A DNA stretch of 7,165 bases, from NCBI GenBank assembly GCA_028703745.1, contig JAQVME010000065.1:1-7165 (forward strand), in the 5' to 3' direction. Position numbers and translations under genes: made by a program. Below the pieces are notes generated by a model, which ran no database searches, had not been told where the DNA came from, and was given only the letters and a program-made list of their open reading frames with translations. Positions within the stretch are counted from its first letter, which is position 1; each line of letters begins with the position of its first letter. This document shows positions 1-5,442 of the stretch, in pieces. The stretch is from Clostridia bacterium. GTDB taxonomy: Bacteria > Bacillota > Clostridia > Christensenellales > DTU072.

Positions 1-446
1 ATCGCCACTCAGAACACACTATAATCCTTAGCTTATAACAGTCTAGAAGATTTCCTTAACAGACTTGATATGAGTTATCCTCTTTTGCAGTATTGGTTTC
101 ATTCCGCAATCACATACTACTATTGGCCAACAGCTATATGCTTAAAAATCAGAAATCCACAAACACCACTCAAGGCAAGCTACACTGCACACAGATATTG
201 ATTACCGCGATGCAGGTTTAATCCCTGGCAGTAGATAAACGAGTTATCCACCAAACAGGGTCTCCACGATAGTTGGGTCGGCTCTCATATGCCATTATGA
301 AACGCCCATCTATCTTAACTCCCAGCACCAGCCCTGATTTGGGCAACCAAGGCCAGCACAAGGAACTTCATCGATTTGCTCTTTAACGGTATTTTAACCC
401 CGTCTTCGCACATATCTTACCTGACTAGAATACTGTGCCACCGTGC
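1..446 (-). ncRNA. ole: Large structured non-coding RNA, candidate OLE RNA (3' end beyond window)
   Basis: No plausible protein gene occupies this stretch. On the minus strand it follows ispA and begins just after an extended -10 promoter (start near 446-444). The RNA shows many local hairpins (plus-strand positions): 408-438 (GCACA/UGUGC continued by UAU/AUA and CU/AG with two bulges), 386-403 (ACGG/CCGU), 331-344 (GCCC/GGGC), 268-314 (nested GAUAG/CUAUC, GGG/CCC, CG/CG, UCAUA/UAUGA), 223-260 (CCCUG/CAGGG enclosing an 8-bp GUGGAUAA/UUAUCUAC stem), 185-215 (CUGCA/UGCAG plus CGCGG/CUGUG), 87-120 (GUAGUAU/AUACUGC) and 40-65 (AGUCU/AGACU). OLE RNA is known as a roughly 600-nt Firmicute RNA that associates with membranes through the protein OapA. 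Its gene typically lies between ispA and oapA/dxs in this same nusB-folD-xseAB-ispA block. The visible part, about 445 nt, fits a truncated copy. The identity is inferred from position, size and structure, not from a model match. Another structured RNA is possible. Confidence 0.72.
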
Positions 447-450
447 ATAT

Positions 451-479
451 ATACTAGCACAGTTTTATATTTTATGCAA
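451..479 (-). promoter_or_regulatory. Extended -10 sigma-A type promoter for the structured RNA
   Basis: On the minus strand, TTGCAT (474-479) is separated by exactly 17 bases from TAGTAT (451-456). TGC stands immediately before the -10 hexamer, giving the extended -10 form TGnTAGTAT. Transcription would start about 5-7 bases downstream, near 446-444, so the RNA would begin close to GCACGGUGGCAC. The -35 matches the consensus only at TTG, which is typical when an extended -10 compensates. The promoter lies wholly within the gap after the ispA stop. No terminator is visible between ispA and this point, so read-through from the operon may also feed the RNA. Confidence 0.7.
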
Positions 480-509
480 ATAGTTTATGAAAATATGCCC
501 TAAAACAGT
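459..509 (-). repeat. Imperfect inverted repeat around the RNA promoter
   Basis: On the minus strand, ACTGTTTTA (509-501) just after the ispA stop and TAAAACTGT (467-459) are inverted copies with 8 of 9 positions pairing. The arms enclose the -35 element, and the second arm covers part of the spacer and the TG of the extended -10. It could be an operator, or in read-through RNA from ispA a weak stem. There is no T-run after it, so it is not a terminator. Chance is possible in such A/T-rich DNA. Confidence 0.35.
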
Positions 510-1325
510 TTATTTCTGTCTGTAAGCAACGTTTTGCACCAATTTGGCAAGCTTTTGCGCCTTCTCGCCGTACTTTGTGAGTACGCCGAAAATCTCCGCA
601 GACAGTCTGTTTTTGAGCTGCTCGGTCTTTTCCACGCCAAAGCATGCAGGATAAGAATGATTGTCCATGTCGAGCAAATCGTCCGTCAACTGGAACAATA
701 AGCCCAGTTTTTCACCGAAGGTCTCCATATCGGCATATACCGGCTCGTTTTTGTGGAGATAGCACGGCGTAAGCGCCGCCGCCTTTATTAGCGCGGCGGT
801 CTTTTTTGCGTACATGGAGAGCATGCTTCCCTCATCGGCGCCACAAAGCGTGATATCCTCCGCCTGACCGCCTATCATGCCGCAAGCGCCCGCGCTCTCG
901 GCAATCAGTAGCGCCGAGCTGAACAGCTTGTTGTCGAGGCTGACGGCTTTCAGCGCCGTTTCGTACGCAAGATTGAGCAACGCGTCCCCTGCAAGTATTG
1001 CCATAGCTTCGCCAAAAACTTTGTGGCAAGTAGGCTTGCCTCTGCGCAAATCGTCATTATCCATCGAAGGAAGATCGTCGTGAATGAGCGAATACGTATG
1101 TATAAGCTCGAGAGCTATTCCAAGCTCGACTACCTTGCTCCAGCTGACGTCAAGGAATTCTGCGGAGAGGCGCATAATAAGCGGACGTATTCTTTTGCCG
1201 CCGCCGAACAGAGAATATTCCATAGCTTGATAGAGCTTTTCGGGGTAATAACCCTTCTTTGTTTGAAAAAAGACACTTAGGCGCTCCTCAAATTCCGCAG
1301 TCAGTGTCACAAAATTCTCATTCAT
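510..1325 (-). CDS. ispA: Polyprenyl synthetase, probably farnesyl diphosphate synthase (IspA)
   Basis: Trans-isoprenyl diphosphate synthase, expected to condense dimethylallyl diphosphate with two isopentenyl diphosphates to give farnesyl diphosphate in the cytosol. It supplies undecaprenyl phosphate and quinone synthesis. Seen: GGGKRIRP (41-48), first Asp-rich motif HDDLPSMDNDDLRRG (82-96) preceded by HTYSLI as in bacterial farnesyl synthases, GGQAEDI (152-158), KKT (174-176) and second Asp-rich motif FQLTDDLLD (211-219). It has 271 residues against the usual 290-300. The shortfall falls at one place: after DDLLD only MDNH separates the motif from SYPACFG, where E. coli IspA has about 20 residues including GK..G.D...GK. 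A strong GAGGTG ribosome site precedes the start. It overlaps xseB by 8 bases. Membership of the family is certain; normal activity is less so because of the deletion. Confidence 0.93.
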   Translation of the reverse strand: MNENFVTLTAEFEERLSVFFQTKKGYYPEKLYQAMEYSLFGGGKRIRPLIMRLSAEFLDVSWSKVVELGIALELIHTYSLIHDDLPSMDNDDLRRGKPTCHKVFGEAMAILAGDALLNLAYETALKAVSLDNKLFSSALLIAESAGACGMIGGQAEDITLCGADEGSMLSMYAKKTAALIKAAALTPCYLHKNEPVYADMETFGEKLGLLFQLTDDLLDMDNHSYPACFGVEKTEQLKNRLSAEIFGVLTKYGEKAQKLAKLVQNVAYRQK

Positions 1326-1521
1326 CTTCCACCTCGATTTTTTGCATATCGGCGTTCAACAGCTCGAACTGTCCTTTTAGATCATTGAGTTCCTTCAAAC
1401 AGTCCTTTGCCATTCTTATGCCGTCTGAATACAGCTTAAGGCTTTCCTCAAGCGTTACTTTTTCGTTATCGAGTTTTTTTACTATTTGTTCAAGCTTTTC
1501 TACATTTTTTTCATAACTCAT
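1318..1521 (-). CDS. xseB: Exodeoxyribonuclease VII small subunit (XseB)
   Basis: The 67-residue small subunit of exonuclease VII, which binds the XseA large subunit to make the processive single-strand DNA exonuclease. The whole protein matches the family: a helical pair, with LEQIVKKLDNEKVTLEESLKLY (two overlapping family motifs around residues 10-31) and a second helix carrying G34, C41 and L44 where the family keeps its G...C...L pattern. The length is normal (60-85). The ATGA overlap with the xseA stop (1518-1521) indicates translational coupling, as expected for subunits needed in fixed ratio; only a weak ribosome site is visible. The end overlaps ispA by 8 bases. Confidence 0.96.
   Translation of the reverse strand: MSYEKNVEKLEQIVKKLDNEKVTLEESLKLYSDGIRMAKDCLKELNDLKGQFELLNADMQKIEVEDE
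1329..1335 (-). promoter_or_regulatory. Strong ribosome binding site for ispA
   Basis: GAGGTGG followed by AAG and then the ATG at 1325, lying inside the 3' end of xseB. The arrangement is nearly identical to the site before the proposed start of the Asp23-like gene (GAGGTGG, AAT, ATG at 4315), so the two starts support each other. It suggests that ispA is initiated independently rather than only by coupling. Confidence 0.75.
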
Positions 1522-2711
1522 AGGGAATGTTCCGCCTTGTCTGTTATTATTGCCCGCGTCGCGCCGTCATACGCGTATATATCTATTATATCATCCTTTT
1601 GTAATTCGGCAACACCCGAAACCGAAGAGCCAAGCTTAGTCACTCTGAAGTAGCCCTTCTGCAAAAGCTTAGACGGGTTGAGGGTGTCCAGCGCGTTGAG
1701 AAGGCGAGCGGCGTCTGCCTCGTATTTGTTTATCTTTCGCTCAATACGCAGCTTTATGCCCCCTTTCAGCACGTCCAACTGGTAGTTCTGTTGAGTCAGC
1801 AGCTGTCTCCAGCGATAGCCTATATCTGTAATTATGTTTATAACGCGCGAGCGCTCGCCGTCCAGCTTATCCTTCAAAAAAGTAAAAAGCTGTTGGTTGA
1901 CGCCGGATACACTGTCCTTTAATAATTCAATATCGTAGCCCACCCTTTCGGCGGCCGCCGTGGGGGTAATAGCCCTTTCGTCGGCGACAAAATCGCACAG
2001 CGAATAATCGGTTTCGTGTCCCACCGCAGAAATTACCGGCGTATGCGCAGCGTATACCGCTCTTGCCAGCGCCTCATCATTGAACGGCAACAGGTCTTCA
2101 AATGAGCCGCCTCCGCGCGCTATGATGATGACGTCAAAAGCCAGCTTGTCGGCGTTCGTAAGCGCCTTGGTGATTTCCCTTGCGGCGTGCTCGCCTTGCA
2201 CACGTACGTCAACAACCGTCAGCTTCTGCTTGGTGTTATATTTGTAAACAGTGGTAATTATATCTTGAATAGCCGCGCCCTTCGCGCTGGTGATAATAGC
2301 AATATTGTTGGGATAAAGGGGCACTTTCTTCTTGTGCGCCGCGTCAAAAAGCCCCTCGTCCTTGAGCCGCTGTTTTAGCTCCTCAAGTTTTTGAAAGAGT
2401 AATCCCGCGCCGTACAGCTCAATTCTGTACGCCGAAAGTGACAGCTTGCCGTTTTTGACATAGAAGTCCGGTCTGCCGGTCACAAGCACCTGCTCGCCGT
2501 TCTTTGGCACGTACGTCCTCTTGCAATCGAAGCAGACTACGCTGAGCTGGGCGTTTTTGTCCTTTAGGGTGAAATAGCAATGCCCGCCGACTACGCTGCA
2601 GCCGCCGACCTCGCCGACTATGGGCACGTTGTGTAATAATTCTTCCTCGTTGAAAATGTTTCTTACGTATGTGTTAAATTGTTCGACTGTAAGAAAATCT
2701 TTATTTGCCAT
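1518..2711 (-). CDS. xseA: Exodeoxyribonuclease VII large subunit (XseA)
   Basis: Catalytic subunit of exonuclease VII, which digests single-stranded DNA from both ends in DNA repair. Domains seen: an N-terminal OB-fold for DNA binding (about 1-100, with GGHCYFTLKD at 42-51), the catalytic domain (about 125-260) and a coiled-coil/C-terminal region (about 262-397) ending in the family pattern LNPSKLLQKGYF (344-355). Catalytic-domain motifs: IAIITSAKGAAIQDI (137-151), VQG (171-173), ARGGGSFEDLLPFNDE (198-213), SAVGHETDYSLCDFVAD (228-244) and TPTAAAE (249-255). At 397 residues it is shorter than the E. coli and Bacillus proteins (about 450). The OB-fold entry reads VGEVGG where GEISN is common, and ERAITPT replaces the usual RAPTPS. 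It overlaps folD by 11 bases and has only a weak ribosome site, so coupled translation is likely. Confidence 0.96.
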   Translation of the reverse strand: MANKDFLTVEQFNTYVRNIFNEEELLHNVPIVGEVGGCSVVGGHCYFTLKDKNAQLSVVCFDCKRTYVPKNGEQVLVTGRPDFYVKNGKLSLSAYRIELYGAGLLFQKLEELKQRLKDEGLFDAAHKKKVPLYPNNIAIITSAKGAAIQDIITTVYKYNTKQKLTVVDVRVQGEHAAREITKALTNADKLAFDVIIIARGGGSFEDLLPFNDEALARAVYAAHTPVISAVGHETDYSLCDFVADERAITPTAAAERVGYDIELLKDSVSGVNQQLFTFLKDKLDGERSRVINIITDIGYRWRQLLTQQNYQLDVLKGGIKLRIERKINKYEADAARLLNALDTLNPSKLLQKGYFRVTKLGSSVSGVAELQKDDIIDIYAYDGATRAIITDKAEHSL

Positions 2712-3543
2712 AAAGCTCGTACGCCTTAATCGTATTCGCCATAAGCATGGTTCTCGTCATCAGCCCCACTCCACCGGGAACGGGAGTGATATAGGCCACC
2801 TTTTCTTTTACGGCTTCGAAATCCACGTCGCCGCACAGCTTGCCTTCGGCTCTGTTCATGCCGACGTCAATAACTACGGCGCCAGGCTTAACCATATCTG
2901 CGGTAACAAACCTCGCCCTGCCTATAGCCACGACGAGTATGTCGGCGGCTTTGGTTATTTCCGTAAGGTTAACCGTTCGGGAGTGGCATACGGTGACTGT
3001 GGCGTTGTCCTTCAACAGCATAAATGCCATGGGCTTGCCGACTATGTTCGACCTGCCTATTATGACGGCGTTCTTGCCGGCTACGGAGATACCGTAAGCT
3101 TTCAATAATTCCATTACGCCGCTTGGAGTGCAAGGCTTTAGTTCCGGAATGCCCAAAGCCAGCCTGCCCGTTTGATAGGCGCTGAGTCCGTCGACGTCCT
3201 TATGCACGTCTATATGCGATAAAATTTCGTTTTCGTCAAGATGCTTAGGCAGCGGTAGCTGCACTATTAGCCCGTCGATAGTCGGATCAGCATTGAAGCA
3301 GTTTATGGCTTCAATAAGCTCTTCTTTCGTTGTATCCTCTTTCAAACGGCAATGCACGGACTTCATCCCGATCTGTTCGCAGTCCTTTATTTTGTTAGCG
3401 ACGTAAACCTTTGAGGCGGCATCCTCGCCCACAATAATTACGGCAAGCCCCGGCGCTCTGCCCGTTTTTGTTATCAAATCAATTTTTTGTTTGAATTGCG
3501 CCTTGAGTTGTTCAGATACTGTTTTTCCGTCAATTATTTGCAT
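2701..3543 (-). CDS. folD: Bifunctional methylenetetrahydrofolate dehydrogenase / methenyltetrahydrofolate cyclohydrolase (FolD)
   Basis: Cytosolic enzyme that interconverts 5,10-methylene-, 5,10-methenyl- and 10-formyl-tetrahydrofolate, using NADP(H). The 280-residue length is typical. Seen: Y47...K51 in YVANKIKDCE (the catalytic Tyr and Lys), QLPLP (95-99), KDVDGL (115-120), CTPSGV (138-143), the nucleotide-binding GRSNIVGKP (163-171), VCHSRT (185-190), KPGAVVIDVGMN (219-230), GDVDF (238-242) and TPVPGGVG (253-260). One oddity: the motif continues LMT (261-263), where nearly all FolD proteins have PMT. The start overlaps the 3' end of nusB by 14 bases. FolD commonly sits between nusB and xseA in Firmicutes, so the position agrees with the identity. 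Confidence 0.97.
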   Translation of the reverse strand: MQIIDGKTVSEQLKAQFKQKIDLITKTGRAPGLAVIIVGEDAASKVYVANKIKDCEQIGMKSVHCRLKEDTTKEELIEAINCFNADPTIDGLIVQLPLPKHLDENEILSHIDVHKDVDGLSAYQTGRLALGIPELKPCTPSGVMELLKAYGISVAGKNAVIIGRSNIVGKPMAFMLLKDNATVTVCHSRTVNLTEITKAADILVVAIGRARFVTADMVKPGAVVIDVGMNRAEGKLCGDVDFEAVKEKVAYITPVPGGVGLMTRTMLMANTIKAYELYGK

Positions 3544-3958
3544 TTTCGTCCAAATCCTTTTTGTTAAGTTTTTTATAAACGCTTGACAGCACGCCGTTGA
3601 CGTACTGATTGCTTTTGTCTGTGGAGTACCGCTTGACCAGCTCGACGGCTTCTGCTATGGAAACCGAATGGGGAATGTCCGGCATATAATGCATTTCGTA
3701 CAGGGCGAGCAGCAACGCCGCGAGGTCGGGCATAAAAATTCTTTCCAGTGAAAAGCCCTCTGAAAGCTCCTCTATTTCGGCGATAAGCGTGTCATATTTC
3801 TCCATTATGCCGCCGTAAGCCTCCAGCATATACTTCTTGTCCACATCGGCAAGCTCCGCGCTGGATAATATATCAAAGGTTCTCCGATTGGGTTTTTTTG
3901 AAAAAAGATACTCGAATACGAGTTTATAAACTGATTCTCTGGCTACTTTTCTGCTCAT
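3530..3958 (-). CDS. nusB: Transcription antitermination factor NusB
   Basis: Small all-helical RNA-binding protein that, with NusE (ribosomal protein S10), binds boxA and promotes antitermination of rRNA operons. It has 142 residues, normal for the family. Seen: N-terminal helix with RKVARESVYKLVFEY (3-17), and the conserved second half: DLAALLLALYEMHYMPDIP (78-96), SIAEAVELVKRYS (100-112) and the signature YVNGVLSSV (119-127). The only visible ribosome site (AGAGG at 3970-3974) lies 11 bases from the ATG, longer than usual. It follows the Asp23-like gene by 21 bases and overlaps folD by 14. Confidence 0.95.
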   Translation of the reverse strand: MSRKVARESVYKLVFEYLFSKKPNRRTFDILSSAELADVDKKYMLEAYGGIMEKYDTLIAEIEELSEGFSLERIFMPDLAALLLALYEMHYMPDIPHSVSIAEAVELVKRYSTDKSNQYVNGVLSSVYKKLNKKDLDENANN

Positions 3959-3979
3959 GTAGGACTTTTCCTCTTGGTG

Positions 3980-4315
3980 TTATTTAAAAATGATGTTGCT
4001 TACGTTTACGTTTATGGATTCTACTTTGTAACGGGTGGCTGTCTCCACGGCTTGCTTTATTCTTTCTTGAAGGTTGCAGACGACGTCAGGCACGCTGTGC
4101 CCGTACACAACATTTATGTATAAGTCTATAATGACCCTGTTTTCGTCGATATATACGTGAATATTCCTGTTTTTAAGGGTGCTTAGTCCGAATTTGTATT
4201 TAACAAGGCCCAGCTCTTTCGCTACGCCTTCGGTCTGTGAAAGAGCTGTGCCTGCAATGGACGAAATGAGATTGGCATATCGGTTATTTACCTCATGATT
4301 ATTTGAGTCTTTCAT
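3980..4315 (-). CDS. yqhY: Asp23/Gls24 (YqhY-type) family protein
   Basis: A small Asp23/Gls24-family protein. In Bacillus the YqhY member sits between accC and nusB and has been linked to control of fatty-acid synthesis; other members are envelope stress proteins. Seen: SSIAGTALSQTEGVAKE (residues 18-34 of the protein as given here), the family entry motif, then a beta-rich HVYIDENRVIIDLYINVVYG (52-71) and NLQERIKQAVE (79-89) ending in VESINVNV. An in-frame ATG at 4342 would add nine residues, but it has no ribosome site and lies inside the spacer of a promoter. The ATG at 4315 has a near-ideal GAGGTGG site, so I use it (111 residues). The family is clear; equivalence to YqhY rests on the position next to nusB. 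It has no accBC neighbours here. Confidence 0.9.
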   Translation of the reverse strand: MKDSNNHEVNNRYANLISSIAGTALSQTEGVAKELGLVKYKFGLSTLKNRNIHVYIDENRVIIDLYINVVYGHSVPDVVCNLQERIKQAVETATRYKVESINVNVSNIIFK

Positions 4316-4318
4316 ATT

Positions 4319-4325
4319 CCACCTC
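4319..4325 (-). promoter_or_regulatory. Ribosome binding site that decides the start of the Asp23-like gene
   Basis: GAGGTGG, then AAT, then ATG at 4315. It is the same as the ispA site apart from the base just before ATG. No comparable site precedes the in-frame ATGs at 4342 or 4327. The predicted transcription start near 4327-4325 leaves just enough leader to include this site. Confidence 0.75.
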
Positions 4326-4332
4326 ATAGAGG

Positions 4333-4361
4333 AGTATAACATAAAAGACTCAACCGTGCAA
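4333..4361 (-). promoter_or_regulatory. Internal extended -10 promoter separating spoIIIA from the housekeeping genes
   Basis: On the minus strand, TTGCAC (4356-4361) stands 17 bases from TATACT (4333-4338). TGT immediately precedes the -10 (4341-4339), giving TGTTATACT, a good extended -10. The start would be near 4327-4325, directly before the GAGGTGG ribosome site. The spoIIIA genes are expressed only in the sporulating mother cell (sigma-E controlled in Bacillus), while nusB, folD, xseAB and ispA are needed in growth. A sigma-A promoter in this 37-base gap between the two groups therefore makes biological sense. The design matches the promoter at 451-479. Confidence 0.7.
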
Positions 4362-4379
4362 GGAATTAGCGCTTTTTAA

Positions 4380-4853
4380 TCATGCATAAGGTATTATTAC
4401 GACGTTCGGAGCCGTGAAGGTGGTTTCAGTTACTATGATATTCAATATCTGCGCCGCATCCTCAACCGCTATCTCGGCGGCCTTAACGACTACGTTGACA
4501 TTTTCCGTGCTTATGGTTACTACGCAATCCTCAAAGCCTCTGGCTTTTATCAACCCTTCAAGGATAAGCTCGGTTTCCATATTGTCACAAAGCGAGAGCT
4601 TTTTTGCCTGAGCGCTGGCAATCGTTGCCTCGTCGGCTGTATCTGAAGCTATGACGCTGTCGAGGTAAAGTATTTCCTCGGCTCTGGTTGCCTCTCTATC
4701 CTGACGGTATGAAGTGAAGAAGGTCACCGCGGACAACTCGTTTCCGTCGTCGGGACTTAGCTTAGCATTCAAAAAATAATTCAGTACGCCGGTAGCAACG
4801 AGTAGTACCACAAGCGACACCAGAACTATTATTTTCTTTTTGTTTGTTTTCAT
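4380..4853 (-). CDS. spoIIIAH: Stage III sporulation protein SpoIIIAH
   Basis: Mother-cell component of the SpoIIIA-SpoIIQ complex. Its outer domain lies between the two membranes and binds forespore SpoIIQ, joining the two cells. Seen: short basic N-terminus (MKTNKKK), one membrane segment (about 8-28), a charged linker helix with RAEEILYLDSV (57-67), and the C-terminal YscJ/FliF-like ring domain (about 72-157), including ETELILEGLIKARGFED (93-109) and VNVVVKA (119-125). At 157 residues it is clearly shorter than the Bacillus protein (218), mainly in the region between membrane segment and ring domain. It follows spoIIIAG by 28 bases and is the last spoIIIA gene. Confidence 0.95.
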   Translation of the reverse strand: MKTNKKKIIVLVSLVVLLVATGVLNYFLNAKLSPDDGNELSAVTFFTSYRQDREATRAEEILYLDSVIASDTADEATIASAQAKKLSLCDNMETELILEGLIKARGFEDCVVTISTENVNVVVKAAEIAVEDAAQILNIIVTETTFTAPNVVIIPYA

Positions 4854-4859
4854 AAAATG

Positions 4860-4864
4860 CCTCC
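4860..4864 (-). promoter_or_regulatory. Ribosome binding site of spoIIIAH
   Basis: GGAGG, six bases before the ATG at 4853, in the only true gap inside the visible spoIIIA genes. The rest of that gap is A/T-rich, without a visible hairpin. Confidence 0.7.
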
Positions 4865-4881
4865 ATATATAATAATTTTTT

Positions 4882-5442
4882 TTATTTCATTGCAAATATT
4901 TCTATACTATTTGCGCTGACGTTCAAAACTGTTTGCACGGCGCGCATGAGTTCCAGCCTTACCCTTGCGTTCTTGGCGCCTTGCGCTACTACGATTACGC
5001 CCTTTACCTCGGGCATTATCTCCTTTGTTACGTATAGTTTTGACGAGCCGTTTGAAGAGACTATTATCGGCGTTTCCGTCACGGTGCTGGTTGAATTGTT
5101 TATTGAGCCGCTCCCCGAAGAACTGTTAGTGTGCGTACTCTTTGTGTTGGCGATAACCTTTTCCGTAGAGCCGCTGTAGGTTATCATCACCTCCACCATT
5201 CCCGCCCCGCTAATCTGTGAAAGCACTTGCTCCAGCCGCCGTTCAACCTGCTCAGTCATTTCCAAAGCGCTGCCTTCCGTAGGCGCCTCAGTTTCCGCAT
5301 TCTTCTTCCTATCGGAACTTATCAGGGAGTAACCAAGCAGCAGCAGCGCGATAACTATTACGGCGATAATGATTTCAATGTTTTTTACGGCTTTGAGTCT
5401 GCCGTATATTTCCCTGAACTTTTCTTTATAACTCTTTGCCAT
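4882..5442 (-). CDS. spoIIIAG: Stage III sporulation protein SpoIIIAG
   Basis: Mother-cell membrane protein whose outer domain forms a large ring in the space between mother cell and forespore; related to type III secretion ring proteins. Seen: basic N-terminus, one membrane segment (about 22-42), a linker, then the ring-building domain: LEQVLSQISGAGMVEVMITY (70-89), an insertion rich in Ser, Asn and Thr (about 103-122) that is predicted to be the beta-insertion typical of SpoIIIAG, KLYVTKEIMPEVKGVIVVAQ (135-154) and the helix RLELMRAVQTVLNV (162-175). It has 186 residues against 229 in Bacillus. It overlaps the 3' end of spoIIIAF by 17 bases and its nearest GGAG is 13 bases from the ATG, so coupled translation is likely. 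Confidence 0.95.
   Translation of the reverse strand: MAKSYKEKFREIYGRLKAVKNIEIIIAVIVIALLLLGYSLISSDRKKNAETEAPTEGSALEMTEQVERRLEQVLSQISGAGMVEVMITYSGSTEKVIANTKSTHTNSSSGSGSINNSTSTVTETPIIVSSNGSSKLYVTKEIMPEVKGVIVVAQGAKNARVRLELMRAVQTVLNVSANSIEIFAMK

Noticed and set aside
87..120. Kink-turn motif in the 87-120 arm
   Set aside because: UGA and GA sequences are present, but I could not place the three-base bulge with tandem G-A pairs between the two stems.
1..446. 6S RNA, tmRNA, RNase P RNA or a riboswitch as the identity of the structured RNA
   Set aside because: No tRNA-like acceptor end or tag-peptide frame for tmRNA, no single long interrupted rod as in 6S, no RNase P core that I can recognise, and no downstream gene in view for a riboswitch. 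The synteny points to OLE instead.
447..509. Terminator after ispA
   Set aside because: No G/C-rich hairpin followed by a T-run on the minus strand; the inverted repeat there is weak and has no U-tract.
2620..3108. Plus-strand open frame of 162 codons
   Set aside because: It lies opposite folD and xseA, which carry full family motifs, and its translation shows no domain; a shadow frame.
4343..4379. Terminator between spoIIIAH and the Asp23-like gene
   Set aside because: No stable hairpin with a T-run; the sequence is better explained by a promoter.
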